NCBI RefSeq assembly: GCF_000252165.1
Contig: NZ_BAET01000013.1
Coordinates: 1 to 64,000 of the forward strand
Direction: 5' to 3'
DNA: 64,000 nucleotides
Source: Glaciecola punicea ACAM 611
Lineage (GTDB): Bacteria > Pseudomonadota > Gammaproteobacteria > Enterobacterales > Alteromonadaceae
Positions 1-10,856 of the stretch are shown in pieces (position 1 is the stretch's first letter; each line of letters opens with the position of its first letter). The translations under genes and the position numbers were made by a program. The notes beneath the pieces were generated by a model. It searched no databases, was not told the origin of the DNA, and worked only from the letters and a program-made list of their open reading frames with translations.

Positions 1-1
1 G

Positions 2-232
2 CTAGCAGAGAAATTGGCCCTTGAAGTTGAATATAATCAGTGGGACGTGCCGCAGCTTCGTATTACTACCTCTATTGGCATTGCCCAGTATATTAATAAC
101 GAAACAAGTTACGACTGGCTCCACAGGGCTGACGAGGCCTTATACTTTGCCAAATCTAATGGCAGAAATATGTGTGTGGTGTCTCAACAAAATGAGATGG
201 TAAATAAACGCCCAAATCCACCCGAAGCGTAA
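2..232 (+). CDS. GGDEF domain protein, C-terminal end (diguanylate cyclase, partial)
   Basis: The reading frame is open from the window edge and ends at 232, so only the last ~76 residues are present. They carry the end of a GGDEF domain: a TTSIGIA strand, then the ADEALYFAKSNGRN helix that closes diguanylate cyclase domains, then a short polar tail. GGDEF proteins make cyclic di-GMP from two GTP. The catalytic GGDEF loop and any sensor domain lie upstream, so activity cannot be judged. Confidence 0.8.
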   Translation, partial: LAEKLALEVEYNQWDVPQLRITTSIGIAQYINNETSYDWLHRADEALYFAKSNGRNMCVVSQQNEMVNKRPNPPEA

Positions 233-356
233 AGTCGATAATTTAAACATTTACATTCAAAACTCAATAAAAATATAACCCGAACCTTTTATCCCTTCGT
301 ATACCATAACCACAAACTTGGTCCACGCACCAATAAATCAACAAAATCAAAGTCTA

Positions 357-385
357 TTGCATAGATCTTGCTTATAGTTTATTTT
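357..385 (+). promoter_or_regulatory. Possible sigma-70 promoter of the mrp operon
   Basis: TTGCAT at 357-362 and TATTTT at 380-385 are separated by 17 bp, about 70 bp before the proposed mrpA start. The rest of the 233-453 gap is AT-rich and holds no other clear signal. Assigned by eye only. Confidence 0.3.
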
Positions 386-453
386 ACTTATCCTCGCTTC
401 CTCTCGAAGTGCTTAATAAGCGAAGAATAATAAAAAAGGAGCACAACGAAACG

Positions 454-3243
454 ATGAGCTTATTCTGGATAACCGCAATCTTATTGATTGGTGTTTTAGT
501 GCCAGTAGTAACCGAAAGGTTTGGGCGCACAATAAATACGATTTGCACCATGGTGGCTCCCGCAATCGCGTTAGCCTACATTATTAGCTTAATTCCTGCC
601 GTGTTTGGCGGTGAGGTAGTCGTTGAATATTTAGAGTGGATACCGGCAGCCGGACTCACTTTATCACTGCACCTTGACGGACTAGCGCTCATGTTCGCCT
701 TACTGATTTTGGGTATAGGCCTGCTGATTATCGTATACGCCCGTTACTATTTGTCTAAAAAAGAAGCAGTTGGGCGGTTCTTTGCTTATTTAATTTTATT
801 TATGACAGCAATGCTGTCTATCGTGCTGTCAAACAACGTGTTGCAAATGTGGATGGCGTGGGAAGTTACCAGCATAAGCTCGTTCCTATTGATCAGCTTT
901 TGGTCAACAAAATCTGAATCGCGTAAAGGCGCTAGAATGGCTCTTACGGTCACGGCTGCCGGGGGCTTAGCGCTGTTAGCAGGTTTGTTAATAATCGCAG
1001 ACATTGTGGGCAGCTACGAGTTAAGAGTCATTTTAGCAAGCGGTGATTTAATAAGAGAAAGTGCACTGTATCCCGTCATACTTATTTTGGTCTTGGCCGG
1101 TGCCTTCACCAAATCTGCTCAATTCCCCTTTCATTTTTGGCTACCTCATGCAATGGCAGCGCCTACGCCAGTCAGTGCGTACTTACATTCTGCGACAATG
1201 GTAAAAGCCGGTATTTTCTTACTTGCGCGCATGTATCCGGTGCTATCAGGCACCGAAATGTGGTTCTTGATTGTGAGTATGACAGGCTTAATAACCATGT
1301 TATTAGGTGCTTATATAGCGCTATTTAAACATGACTTAAAGGGTTTGTTGGCCTATTCCACCATAAGTCACCTTGGCCTTATCACCTTGCTACTAGGGCT
1401 AAACACACCACTTGCCACTGTGGCCGCTTTATTTCATATAATGAACCATGCTGTATTTAAAGCCTCGTTGTTTATGATTGCAGGTATTATTGACCATGAA
1501 TCGGGTACACGAGACATGCGAAAACTTGGCGGCTTATGGCGATTTATGCCCTACACTGCCACGCTCGCGATGATTGCCGCTGCTTCTATGGCCGGTGTAC
1601 CGCTGCTTAACGGTTTCTTGTCTAAAGAAATGTTCCTTGCCGAAACTCTGCATTCTTCGTCCCTTGGCTTCTTGTCTTGGATGATGCCGGTGTTAGCTAC
1701 GCTGGCTGCTATTTTTGCAGTGGCTTATTCGATGCGCTTTATCCACGACGTATTCTTTAACGGCGAGCCCAAAGATTTACCAAAAACACCGCATGAGCCA
1801 ACGCGTTTTATGAAAGTGCCAATTGAAATATTGGTCGCCTTGTGTTTGTTAGTAGGTATTTTCCCTACCTTTATGGTGGGCGACCTACTGGCTTCTGCAT
1901 CATCTAGCGTGCTCATGACCGAACTGCCTTACTATAGCTTAGCCATTTGGCATGGCTTTAACATACCTTTACTTATGAGTGCTATCGCGATTGTAGGTGG
2001 TTTGATTGTGTACGCCTATCGCAGTCATTTATACCGTTTTCAAGCACAGTTCCAAGAGTCTGACGAGAAGCTTATATTTGAAGGCGTGATACAGACACTT
2101 GTGGGTTATGCCGTTAAAGCACACAACGGCTTAAGCAACGGTTCATTGCAGCGTTACATTGCCGCGCTGCTGTTGTTTACCATTGCGATAACGGCTGTTC
2201 CGCTAATACACCTAAATAGTGTGGCAACGCGTGTTCCTGACCAGCCGGTCAGTGGCGTTGAAATTACCGCCGCTATTATTTTATGCTTAAGCGCTATTGC
2301 TACCGTGATTTATCATCGTAAGCGCATGATTGCCCTTATTACCTTGTCGGTAGTAGGGCTTATAGTGTCTATTTCGTTTGCTCGTTTCTCGGCGCCCGAT
2401 CTAGCTCTTACGCAGCTGTCGGTAGAGGTGGTAACGGTAATATTGTTGATGCTTGCGCTGTTTTTCTTGCCGCAAAAAACGGCCTCTGAGTCGTCTCCTT
2501 CACGTGTGGTAAGAGACCTAGGTATTGCAGCAGCAATAGGCGGCTTAGTGGCGACTATTAACTACGCCTTCATTACCCAGCCAATTGACACCATATCTGA
2601 ATTTTTCTTAGCGAACAGTAAGACAGGCGGGGGTGGCACTAACGCGGTTAACGTTATATTAGTCGATTTCAGGGGCCTTGACACCTTAGGCGAGATTTTA
2701 GTCTTGGGTGTTGCTGCGTTGGGTATATTTAACTTGCTCGCGCGCGTGCGTCTGGCTATGCCATCGTCTAATGAAAACGGCATTCCTTGGTCGCAAGACC
2801 GTCATCCGCCTATCCTAGCCATGATATCGCAGGCCTTATTGCCGCTAGCGCTATTAGTCTCATTTTATATATTCCTGCGCGGACACAATATGCCTGGTGG
2901 CGGCTTTATTGCCGGTCTTATAACGGCAGTTGCCTTAATTCAGCAGTACATCGCGCATGGTGTGGATTGGGTTAAACCACGTATAAAAGTTGAATATCAA
3001 ACGCTTATTTCCTTGGGTGTGTTAATTGCGACTTTCACTGGGATTGCCAGTTGGTTCTTCGGCCGTCCATTTATGACCACATGGTTTGATTACTTTGATA
3101 TCCCATTGATTGGCGAAATAGAGCTGGCAAGTGCCCTTGTATTTGATTTGGGTGTGTACTTAACGGTAGTGGGTGCAACCTTATTTATATTGGCGAGTCT
3201 GGGTAAGTTGACCTCTTCTCATCGCCCAACTCCGGAGGAATAA
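454..3243 (+). CDS. mrpA: Mrp Na+/H+ antiporter subunit A fused to subunit B
   Basis: Largest subunit of the multisubunit Mrp (Mnh/Pha) cation/proton antiporter of the inner membrane, related to complex I NuoL. I chose ATG 454 (929 aa) over the upstream GTG 409 because AAGGAG at 436-441 precedes it. The proton-channel core is visible: a WE pair near residue 135 and the [20 protein letters not shown] segment around residues 226-245. From about residue 785 the sequence matches MrpB ([18 protein letters not shown]), so A and B are fused, as in the Pha-type six-gene systems of Proteobacteria. It is the first gene of mrpA(B)CDEFG, and its stop shares one base with the mrpC start. Likely role: sodium and pH homeostasis. 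Confidence 0.93.
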   Translation: MSLFWITAILLIGVLVPVVTERFGRTINTICTMVAPAIALAYIISLIPAVFGGEVVVEYLEWIPAAGLTLSLHLDGLALMFALLILGIGLLIIVYARYYLSKKEAVGRFFAYLILFMTAMLSIVLSNNVLQMWMAWEVTSISSFLLISFWSTKSESRKGARMALTVTAAGGLALLAGLLIIADIVGSYELRVILASGDLIRESALYPVILILVLAGAFTKSAQFPFHFWLPHAMAAPTPVSAYLHSATMVKAGIFLLARMYPVLSGTEMWFLIVSMTGLITMLLGAYIALFKHDLKGLLAYSTISHLGLITLLLGLNTPLATVAALFHIMNHAVFKASLFMIAGIIDHESGTRDMRKLGGLWRFMPYTATLAMIAAASMAGVPLLNGFLSKEMFLAETLHSSSLGFLSWMMPVLATLAAIFAVAYSMRFIHDVFFNGEPKDLPKTPHEPTRFMKVPIEILVALCLLVGIFPTFMVGDLLASASSSVLMTELPYYSLAIWHGFNIPLLMSAIAIVGGLIVYAYRSHLYRFQAQFQESDEKLIFEGVIQTLVGYAVKAHNGLSNGSLQRYIAALLLFTIAITAVPLIHLNSVATRVPDQPVSGVEITAAIILCLSAIATVIYHRKRMIALITLSVVGLIVSISFARFSAPDLALTQLSVEVVTVILLMLALFFLPQKTASESSPSRVVRDLGIAAAIGGLVATINYAFITQPIDTISEFFLANSKTGGGGTNAVNVILVDFRGLDTLGEILVLGVAALGIFNLLARVRLAMPSSNENGIPWSQDRHPPILAMISQALLPLALLVSFYIFLRGHNMPGGGFIAGLITAVALIQQYIAHGVDWVKPRIKVEYQTLISLGVLIATFTGIASWFFGRPFMTTWFDYFDIPLIGEIELASALVFDLGVYLTVVGATLFILASLGKLTSSHRPTPEE

Positions 3244-3608
3244 TGGAAACTGTATACGTAATTTGTGTTGGTATATTAACGTTTTGCGGGGTGTTTTTGT
3301 GTTTGCGAGGACGCACTTTTTCGGTCGTTGTGGGCTTAACTATGCTCTCTTATGCGGTTAACTTGTTTTTGTTTTCAAGCGGTCGTTTGAGTTTAGACGG
3401 TGCGGCAATTTTAGGCATGGCAGACAAATATGCCGACCCGCTGCCACAAGCGCTTACCCTAACCGCCATTGTTATTGGCTTTGCCATGATCGCCTTTGTG
3501 GTTATTTTAGCTTTACGCGCTCGCGCAGATCTTGGCAACGACTTTGTAGATGGCTCGGAGCCTCTGGACTCCGACAAACTAGTTAAACCAAACAGGGGCA
3601 AAGCATGA
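3243..3608 (+). CDS. mrpC: Mrp antiporter subunit C
   Basis: 121-residue NuoK-like subunit of the Mrp complex with three hydrophobic segments (roughly residues 4-20, 27-46 and 70-92) and a polar tail. The PLPQALTLTAIVIGFA stretch is the conserved MrpC/NuoK helix. Its ATG overlaps the mrpA stop by one base and its end overlaps mrpD in ATGA, which implies tight translational coupling. Confidence 0.93.
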   Translation: METVYVICVGILTFCGVFLCLRGRTFSVVVGLTMLSYAVNLFLFSSGRLSLDGAAILGMADKYADPLPQALTLTAIVIGFAMIAFVVILALRARADLGNDFVDGSEPLDSDKLVKPNRGKA

Positions 3609-5131
3609 CCTTACATTTGGCCATTTTGCCGATTTTAATCCCCATGATTGGCGGCTTGCTCATGCTACTGCCGCCGTTTGCGGGTCCTTTGAGGTATCAG
3701 TACAGGCGTGCAGGTGCGCTGTTTTTAATGCTGACACAAGTAGCCGTCTCTGTTTACCTAATGTACGTGGTGGTGCAAAACGGCGCCATTATGTATGCGG
3801 TAGGTGACTGGCGGCCGCCATTTGGTATTATTTTATATGTAGATCAGCTTTCTGCCATGCTAGTGGCCTTAACCGGTTTTTTGGGCTTAGCCATTACCTT
3901 GTATTCGTTTGCAGGAGATGATCGCGAAGGCAAGTATTTCCATCCTATGGTTCAGTTTTTATTGGTGGGAATATGTGGTGCGTTTTTAACTAACGACTTA
4001 TTTAACCTGTTTGTATTTTTCGAAGTGCTACTAATCGCCTCATACACTTTGCTTATACACGGCGGCGGTAAGCAAAAAACCGCGGCTAATCTGCACTATG
4101 TAATTTTGAATCTTGTCGGGTCTAGCCTGTTTTTGTTTGCACTAGGCACGCTTTATGGCATAACCGGCACGCTTAACATTGCCGATATGGCCATGCGGGT
4201 TACGCAACTATCTGACGGCAACCAGCTTATTGCACAGGCTGGTGGTTCGTTAATGCTAATTGTGTTTGGCTTGAAGGCCGCCATGCTGCCGCTGCATTTT
4301 TGGCTACCGCAAACCTACGCGGTTGCTAGTGCGCCAGTGGCGGCGATGTTCGCCATTATGACCAAAGTAGGGGTTTACTGTATATTTCGCGTGTACACCG
4401 TTATATTTGGTGAGCAAGCGGGTGAATTAGCCGACATGATCCAGCCGTGGATTTGGCCCTTGGCCATACTCAGCATAGTGGCCGGCACCATAGGTGCACT
4501 TGCGAGCCCTAATTTGCGCACTTTAGCGGGGAACTTGGTGGTGGTGTCGGTGGGCACATTGTTAATTGCTTTTGCTCTAAGAACGCCAGAGGCGACGGCC
4601 GCAGGCCTGCTGTATCTTATTCACAGCACCATAATTACAGGTGCACTGTTTTTAATCGCCGACATGCTGGGCCAGCAGCGCGGTAAAGCGCTTGATTACT
4701 TTGTAATTGCCCGCAAAATGAAGCAGCAAGCCTTGTTAGGTGTTATGTTCGTGGTGGCCGCTATGGCGGTGGCAGGCTTACCGCCGTTTGCAGGATTTTT
4801 AGGCAAGCTTGTTGTTTTGCAATCAGCAACAAACACCGATTATACAGCCTGGGTGTGGTCTATCATTTTGATCTCTAGCTTGGCCACTATAGTGGCATTG
4901 TCTAGAGCCGGCACCACCTTGTTTTGGCGCAATACGCCTAGCCATGATGCAGCAGAATCGCCCGGTATTTCAAAGTGGCAGCTTGGCGGCACCGGTTTGC
5001 TGTTAATCGCTTCACCCATGCTGGCGCTTTTTGGTGCCAGCGTGATTGAATACACCAATAATGCGGCCGAGCAACTGCACGATATTCCGTATTTACTGGA
5101 GGTGATGAACTTACAAGGGGATGCACAATGA
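3605..5131 (+). CDS. mrpD: Mrp antiporter subunit D
   Basis: 508-residue NuoM/NuoN-like integral membrane subunit with about 14 helices. Visible family landmarks are FEVLLIASYTLL (the conserved membrane glutamate), LPLHFWLPQTYAVASAPVAA with a following TKVG lysine, and GLPPFAGFLGK near the end. Together with MrpA it forms the ion-conducting arm of the complex. It overlaps mrpC and mrpE by four bases each. Confidence 0.93.
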   Translation: MTLHLAILPILIPMIGGLLMLLPPFAGPLRYQYRRAGALFLMLTQVAVSVYLMYVVVQNGAIMYAVGDWRPPFGIILYVDQLSAMLVALTGFLGLAITLYSFAGDDREGKYFHPMVQFLLVGICGAFLTNDLFNLFVFFEVLLIASYTLLIHGGGKQKTAANLHYVILNLVGSSLFLFALGTLYGITGTLNIADMAMRVTQLSDGNQLIAQAGGSLMLIVFGLKAAMLPLHFWLPQTYAVASAPVAAMFAIMTKVGVYCIFRVYTVIFGEQAGELADMIQPWIWPLAILSIVAGTIGALASPNLRTLAGNLVVVSVGTLLIAFALRTPEATAAGLLYLIHSTIITGALFLIADMLGQQRGKALDYFVIARKMKQQALLGVMFVVAAMAVAGLPPFAGFLGKLVVLQSATNTDYTAWVWSIILISSLATIVALSRAGTTLFWRNTPSHDAAESPGISKWQLGGTGLLLIASPMLALFGASVIEYTNNAAEQLHDIPYLLEVMNLQGDAQ

Positions 5132-5640
5132 TACTGCTTGAGGGCTTTCGCTCACGTTTTTTACCCATGCCTTTTCACACTATATTGTTGTTAGTGGTGT
5201 GGTTAATGCTAAACAGTACTCTTAGCTTAGGTCACATTTTACTTGGCACTGTACTTGGCATTGTCATCCCGCTGTTGTGTGCACCCTTAAGAGTCCCTCA
5301 GCCTAAAATGAAGCGGCCGCTAAAGGCACTCAGCTACATATTTGTGGTGTTTAAAGATATAGTGGTCGCCAATGTTGAGGTAGCGATTTTAGTGGTAGGA
5401 CCGCTGCGCAATATTAAGCCCGGTTTTGTTGCCGTGCCGCTAGATTTAGATGAGTACCTGCCCATTTCTGTGCTTGCCAGTACGGTTACCATGACACCCG
5501 GTACGGTAAGCGCGGATGTGTCAAAAGACAAAAAGTGGTTGTATGTGCATGTACTCGACATGCCTGAAGATGAACAAGAGATTATTGATTTGATTAAAAA
5601 TCGCTACGAGTCGCGTGTTAAGGAGATTTTCGGATGCTAG
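5128..5640 (+). CDS. mrpE: Mrp antiporter subunit E
   Basis: 170 residues, a usual MrpE length. Two N-terminal membrane helices are followed by a cytoplasmic domain with the family signature ASTVTMTPGTVSADV and a conserved HVLDM segment. MrpE has no complex I counterpart and is needed for assembly or activity. It overlaps mrpD (ATGA) and the mrpF start by seven bases. Confidence 0.92.
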   Translation: MILLEGFRSRFLPMPFHTILLLVVWLMLNSTLSLGHILLGTVLGIVIPLLCAPLRVPQPKMKRPLKALSYIFVVFKDIVVANVEVAILVVGPLRNIKPGFVAVPLDLDEYLPISVLASTVTMTPGTVSADVSKDKKWLYVHVLDMPEDEQEIIDLIKNRYESRVKEIFGC

Positions 5641-5903
5641 ATATAACCGTAGTAGTGGTGGCTGCCATGTTGTGTATTGCGCTAGTGCTAAACCTGTGGC
5701 GACTTATAATAGGTCCGCATGTGGTAGATCGTGTGTTAGCGCTCGACACTATGTACATTAACAGTATTGCCCTAATCCTAATTTACGGCATTTACAACAA
5801 AACTCCGCTGTATTTTGAAGCGGCTTTGCTAATCGCAATGCTCGGTTTTGTTAGCAGCGTTGCGTTTGGTAAGTATTTACTGCGCGGCGACATAATCGAA
5901 TAG
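5634..5903 (+). CDS. mrpF: Mrp antiporter subunit F
   Basis: 89-residue three-helix membrane subunit. It contains the family pattern RLIIGPHVVDRVLALDTM after the first helix and ends after FVSSVAFGKYLLRG. It overlaps the 3' end of mrpE and sits eight bases before mrpG, so it belongs to the same transcript. Confidence 0.92.
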   Translation: MLDITVVVVAAMLCIALVLNLWRLIIGPHVVDRVLALDTMYINSIALILIYGIYNKTPLYFEAALLIAMLGFVSSVAFGKYLLRGDIIE

Positions 5904-5911
5904 GAGACACT

Positions 5912-6301
5912 ATGAGTTTTACGGCTGAACTAATTATATCTGCGCTACTTCTTTTAGGGGGTACATTTGTGCTAGTGGGCTCTATAGGACTAATTCGTCT
6001 GCAAGACCTTTATGTGCGCTTACACGCGCCAACTAAAGCCACCACGCTTGGCCTTGGCGGCATTCTAATAGGCTCAATGTTGTATATGTACTTCTCGCAG
6101 GGAAACTTTGGCATTAATGAGCTACTCATCTCGCTATTCTTAGTGCTAACGGCGCCCGTCACTGCACATATTTTGGCAAAAGCAGCGATGCATAATCGGG
6201 TTGCTGCTATCGAGCGAACACGCAATCTGCATCTGCTTGAAAATGCGCGTATGCAAGAGCCTCCTCAGCCTAGTGGAGAAAAGCAAGACCAAGACAAATA
6301 A
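5912..6301 (+). CDS. mrpG: Mrp antiporter subunit G
   Basis: 129-residue last subunit of the operon, with three helices and the family motif IGLIRLQDLYVRLHAPTKATTLG, followed by a hydrophilic tail ending in EKQDQDK. A GGAGAC ribosome site lies just before the ATG. The next gene is convergent 25 bp away, which closes the operon. Confidence 0.92.
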   Translation: MSFTAELIISALLLLGGTFVLVGSIGLIRLQDLYVRLHAPTKATTLGLGGILIGSMLYMYFSQGNFGINELLISLFLVLTAPVTAHILAKAAMHNRVAAIERTRNLHLLENARMQEPPQPSGEKQDQDK

Positions 6302-6326
6302 GCGCTAGGTGTCACTACAAGAACGA

Positions 6327-9300
6327 TCACCGCGGCGCTTGGCTGTTTTGCTCGCGCAGCAAACTGGTTAAGAGTGCAGGTAAGAAAGTAAGGCTTAGCA
6401 AAGTCGACACGAATATCCCACACAGTACAATTATGCCAACGCCTCTATACAGCTCTGTGCCTTCTCCGGGCAGCAGCACCAAGGGCGCAAGACCAAAAAT
6501 AGTGGTGGCGGTAGACATTAAGATGGGTTTTAAGCGTTTTTCAACGGCTCCTCGTACTGCCTTGTGAACGCTTTCACCTTGATCTAAAAAGCGCCTTGTT
6601 TGGTCTACAATTAAAATTGGATTATTCACCACGGTGCCAAGCAGTATCAAAAAGCCTAGCATGGTGATCATGTCAAAAGGTTGATGTGCCCCACCAAGGC
6701 CAATGGTGTGTAACCCAGCATTTACCGCATTGATTAAATTTAGCCCCAGTAAACCGCCCGCCATGCCCAAAGGCACTGTAGCAAGAATAAATAGCGGGTA
6801 GCGCCAGTGGGTAAAAATAGCCACCAATAGTAAAAAACAAAGCACTATTGCGATCAGAAAATTACTCGACAGCGACGCTTGAGTGGCTTCTAGCTGATCT
6901 GCTGCGCCGCTTATACTCACATTAATCCCCTGTGCAATGCTGCCTTGCTGCCACAGCACCGGCAGTAATTCATTGCGCACTACTGCTTGCGCTGTTTCTA
7001 AAGCGACGTCTCTAGGGGGAATAATATACACGCTAACGGTGCGCTTACCGTCTACTCTACGCACTGAGTTACTGTTTTTACTTTCAAGCAGATCAGCAAT
7101 GGCATTTAATGGGATTATGTTGCCATCGGGCGTTACCATAGGAGATGACGCTAAGGCTTCAATGGTTTGTTTGTTGCCCGCGTTGCTAAACATAAAAATG
7201 TCTATTTTGTCGTCGTTAAGAATAAATTCGTCAACGTAGGCACCGTCGCTCATACTTGCCACAGAGTAGCCAAAATCTCTATTACTGATACCTAATTCAG
7301 CTAAGCGCTGCCAGCGCGGGCGAATTTCTATCAGCGGCTGCTCTAGGGTTAGCGAGCTGGGGTCGGAGTTCAACTGCGGGTTATCAAATACAATTTCAGC
7401 CTGTGAGTATACCGCTTGCGCTGCCCTGTATAAATCGCTTAGGTTATTGCCAGCTAAGTCTACGGCAACGGCTCGCGTGCCGCCGTCGTTGCTTGAAATA
7501 ATAGAGCCTCTGGAAGAAAATGCGCGCATATTTTCGAAGCTTCGAAACTTTTCAGTGATGGCGTCCATCATTTCGCCAATGTATTGAGGGTTGGTGGGGG
7601 CGCTCAAAAACCAAATGCGGCCTATAGACACCGACATATTGTAATAGGCCAGCGGCGGCATGTTGGTCTCACCATTTTCAAAAGCGTCGGGGGAGGCGTT
7701 AAGGTAGTCTTTGAAATACGCCCTTAACTCATCACCAATTTTTTCCATTTCCGATAGGTTATAGTCGGGCGGCGCGAACATGAGTGAAAAGGCCTTTGGT
7801 TCCTCCCCTTCTGGTAAATACTCCGCCGCAGGCATAAGTATGTAAGCGCTGCCTAAGATAATCACGATAAACCCGGTTGATAAAATGCGTGCCCGCTTTT
7901 TGGTCTTACAAAAGACATCGACCAAGCGCATCCATTTATGGCTTAGCACCAGCGTTTTGCTGCTAGTATTGCTTTGTTTACCAATGTTAGCCATTGCCGC
8001 AGGCACCACAAAAATAGCCACTAACATAGAGGCAATAATGGCGCCTGAAATAGCAATCGCGATATCTGAATACAACTGACCAGCTTCTTGGGCGATAAAC
8101 AATATAGGCGCAAACACCAGCACCGTAGTGGCGGTAGAGGCAAGAACAGCTGGCCACACTTCGCGCACGCCATCAACTGCCGCTTGATAGCGGCTGAGCC
8201 CTTTTTTTCTGAATTGCAAAATAGATTCAAGCACCACGATGGTGTTGTCAACGGTCATGCCAATGGCGAAGGCTACGCCCGCTAGGGAAATGACGTTAAT
8301 AGTGCGACCAAAGGCCAGTAACGCTAAAAAGGCGGCAATGGTGCAGATAGGAATGCCAATAACCGCTATTAAGGTAGAGCGCCCTGAGCGTAAAAAGTAA
8401 AACATGACTAGTGTGGCCAGAATTGCGCCTAAGCCAAGGTTTATCCATACGTTTTTGAGCGAGGCAGACACGTACTGCACGTCATCACTGAATAGTCTTA
8501 ATGTAAGGCCATTTTGCACCAATAAGGTTTGATTGATTTCTTCCACCAGGGGCAGTAGCGCGGCTTTAATGTCAATCACGTTAGAGCCACTTTCGCGACG
8601 CACCGACATGGTTAAATTTCGCTCGCCGTTTGAATATGACACGCCGCGGCTTTCAAAATGATCAAGTGTAACTTGCGCAACGTCCTTTAAATATAAGTTG
8701 GCGTTGTTGCTGCGATCGACAATCAAATTCTCAAGCTGGGATAGGTCTTCAAAGCGTCCCACTACGCGCAGTAAATAGCGACTGGACCCACTTTCTAAAT
8801 CGCCAGCCGATGAGTCTGCATTACGCATTCGTATGGCGTCACGCACTTGGCTTAGGCTAATACCTCTTTGCGCTAAACGGGTGGTGTCTACCTTTATTTG
8901 AATTTGCCGCGCCGAACCCCCACGCACATCCACTTGAGATATACCCGGCACACTTTCCATGCGGGGGCGAATAAAATCGTCGGCGAAATCGCGCAGCATA
9001 TCAACGTCTAGCTGCATAGGATTGCCTTCAAGGGGAGATAAGCCAAAGAACATAAAAGCGTTGCTTGAAAATGAGCTTGAAAACAGACGCGGCTGGTCAA
9101 CGTTTTCTGGGTAGCTAGGCACTTGGCTTAATGCGTTGCTAACGCGAATAAGAGCTTCGTTAGCGTCTACCCCAAATGGAAACTCTAAAGCTATGCTGGC
9201 CGAGCCCATCTCGCTAGATGAAATCATGCGTTTTAAATTGGGTAAGCTGCGCAAGTAGCGTTCTTGCTCAATCAAAATTTCTTTTTCTACATCTTGGGGC

Positions 9301-9458
9301 GTGGCACCAGGCCAGCCTGTTTGAACGGTAATGGTACGAACTTCTAAGTCGGGTATCATTTGCACGGGTATATTGACTGATGCCACAAGACCCAATATAC
9401 AGGCTATAAGCACAATAACGCTGACTAAAATACCGCGCTTTACCGCTGCCTCAATCAT
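6327..9458 (-). CDS. RND efflux transporter permease (AcrB/HAE1-like)
   Basis: 1043-residue inner-membrane pump of the resistance-nodulation-division family. The N-terminal helix, the porter domain (IPVQMIPDLEVRTITVQTGWPG), a second half-repeat and twelve predicted membrane helices are all present. The TM4 proton-relay region reads AIGMTVDNTIVVLE, with Asp-Asn where AcrB has Asp-Asp, a variant usual in many environmental RND pumps. It starts one base from the end of the upstream periplasmic adaptor gene, so the two are translationally coupled. No outer-membrane factor is encoded here, so a TolC-like protein elsewhere would be needed. Substrate unknown. Confidence 0.9.
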   Translation of the reverse strand: MIEAAVKRGILVSVIVLIACILGLVASVNIPVQMIPDLEVRTITVQTGWPGATPQDVEKEILIEQERYLRSLPNLKRMISSSEMGSASIALEFPFGVDANEALIRVSNALSQVPSYPENVDQPRLFSSSFSSNAFMFFGLSPLEGNPMQLDVDMLRDFADDFIRPRMESVPGISQVDVRGGSARQIQIKVDTTRLAQRGISLSQVRDAIRMRNADSSAGDLESGSSRYLLRVVGRFEDLSQLENLIVDRSNNANLYLKDVAQVTLDHFESRGVSYSNGERNLTMSVRRESGSNVIDIKAALLPLVEEINQTLLVQNGLTLRLFSDDVQYVSASLKNVWINLGLGAILATLVMFYFLRSGRSTLIAVIGIPICTIAAFLALLAFGRTINVISLAGVAFAIGMTVDNTIVVLESILQFRKKGLSRYQAAVDGVREVWPAVLASTATTVLVFAPILFIAQEAGQLYSDIAIAISGAIIASMLVAIFVVPAAMANIGKQSNTSSKTLVLSHKWMRLVDVFCKTKKRARILSTGFIVIILGSAYILMPAAEYLPEGEEPKAFSLMFAPPDYNLSEMEKIGDELRAYFKDYLNASPDAFENGETNMPPLAYYNMSVSIGRIWFLSAPTNPQYIGEMMDAITEKFRSFENMRAFSSRGSIISSNDGGTRAVAVDLAGNNLSDLYRAAQAVYSQAEIVFDNPQLNSDPSSLTLEQPLIEIRPRWQRLAELGISNRDFGYSVASMSDGAYVDEFILNDDKIDIFMFSNAGNKQTIEALASSPMVTPDGNIIPLNAIADLLESKNSNSVRRVDGKRTVSVYIIPPRDVALETAQAVVRNELLPVLWQQGSIAQGINVSISGAADQLEATQASLSSNFLIAIVLCFLLLVAIFTHWRYPLFILATVPLGMAGGLLGLNLINAVNAGLHTIGLGGAHQPFDMITMLGFLILLGTVVNNPILIVDQTRRFLDQGESVHKAVRGAVEKRLKPILMSTATTIFGLAPLVLLPGEGTELYRGVGIIVLCGIFVSTLLSLTFLPALLTSLLREQNSQAPR

Positions 9459-10603
9459 TAGCGAGCAACGCTTTCAAGCTTAGAAACAGTATTTGACACT
9501 ACTGTGGGTACAATAGCGGTGCCGTCTTGCAGTGAGGCTACGCCTGAAATGATAAACGCAGCGTCTGTGTTTTGATTATTAATAGTCACTTGGTTATTCG
9601 GCAATGAAGTGAAAGCAGTGACGATGCGTTTTGCCACACCATTTTGCACAATGAAAACACTGCTGCCACCATCAGGGTGTTGCTTAATGGCAGAGCGAGG
9701 CAGCGTAATAGATGACTGCTCACTATTGGGAATTGAAATGCGCGCTACCGCTGACATGCCTGACACTAAGGCAGTATTATTGGGCAGATCTATTTGCGCC
9801 ATAAAGGTGCGAGTTTGCATGTCAGACACCGGCACTAAACGGCTTAATGTTGCTCTAAAAGCCTCAGCATCGCTTGAATCGGGCTTTATTTCAATCGCCA
9901 CATCTGTTTGTTTACTTAAGCTGCTGAAGTATTGCTGGGGGATGGCCACTGTAAGACGCAAGTCATCTTGCGCCACTAAGGTAATGACACCGGTTTGCTG
10001 GCTTACCCATTCGCCAATGTCAACGTTTCTTTGGGCAATAACGCCGTTGAAAGGGGCCTTTAAAGTGTGCCGGTTTAATCGTTCTTGCACAAAACTAAAG
10101 CTTGCCTCTACGCTTGCTAGTTGAGCTTGCGTACTGGCTAAAAAAGCAGCGCGCTCTGCAATAAGGGTTTGTGCGACCACCTGCTGTTCAGACAGCTTTT
10201 GTACTTCTTGATATAAGCGCATTGCTTCATCGGCATTGACTTTGGCTGCTTTTACATTCGCCTGCGCGGCATTTACCTCAAGTTCAGCAAGCTTGTTGTC
10301 TAAGCTTAATAAGGTTTGGCCTAGTGTAACAATGTCACCAATTTCAACATTAATAGCGGCTACGCGCCCAGCTTCTGGAGGCGCTAAGTGTGCGTGCTGT
10401 TTGGCCTCAACGGTGCCAGTTAGCACTAAGGTTTGCATGTTTTGCACCCCTTGAGGGTAAATAACATCAACCTGTATGGGATTAGTCGTGTTTTGTGCTA
10501 CAACAGCAAAGCTAGCTATCGCCAAGACCGTTAATGTCGGCTTTATTAGCTTAAGTATAATCTGTCTACAAGTGTAAACATTGGCTTTGTTGCGGTTTGT
10601 CAT
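9458..10603 (-). CDS. RND efflux periplasmic adaptor subunit
   Basis: HlyD/AcrA-type membrane fusion protein that links an RND pump to an outer-membrane channel. An N-terminal hydrophobic segment (LTVLAIASFAVVA) anchors or exports it. A lipoyl half-motif (AAINVEIGDIVTLGQTLLSLDNKLAELEV), a coiled-coil hairpin rich in Ala, Gln and Glu, a second lipoyl half (APFNGVIAQRNVDIGEWV) and a beta-barrel follow. I prefer the ATG at 10603, preceded by GAGAGA, over the one at 10633. Its 3' end touches the pump gene start. Confidence 0.88.
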   Translation of the reverse strand: MTNRNKANVYTCRQIILKLIKPTLTVLAIASFAVVAQNTTNPIQVDVIYPQGVQNMQTLVLTGTVEAKQHAHLAPPEAGRVAAINVEIGDIVTLGQTLLSLDNKLAELEVNAAQANVKAAKVNADEAMRLYQEVQKLSEQQVVAQTLIAERAAFLASTQAQLASVEASFSFVQERLNRHTLKAPFNGVIAQRNVDIGEWVSQQTGVITLVAQDDLRLTVAIPQQYFSSLSKQTDVAIEIKPDSSDAEAFRATLSRLVPVSDMQTRTFMAQIDLPNNTALVSGMSAVARISIPNSEQSSITLPRSAIKQHPDGGSSVFIVQNGVAKRIVTAFTSLPNNQVTINNQNTDAAFIISGVASLQDGTAIVPTVVSNTVSKLESVAR

Positions 10604-10856
10604 ATCTCTCTCAATTATAAAAAAGCGAAACATTGTAAAGCGGGTTTGTGCATGTCAATGCTAAGCGTAATCATAGTCGTATATGCTATAAAACTGCAAT
10701 AAATTGCTTGATTTATTGCTAATTATTTAAGTGATAAGACTGAGAAAGTAATAAAAAACATATTTGTATTAACTGAGTTGCTCTGTACATCTACTGATAA
10801 ATATTACGACAAGCTCACGACAGTTAGTAGCTTACACAAACTTAGGGGGCATAGGG

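Noticed and set aside
9609-10124. 171-codon plus-strand frame opposite the RND adaptor gene
   Set aside because: Shadow frame: the opposite strand encodes a clear HlyD-family protein and this frame has no protein-like pattern or ribosome site.
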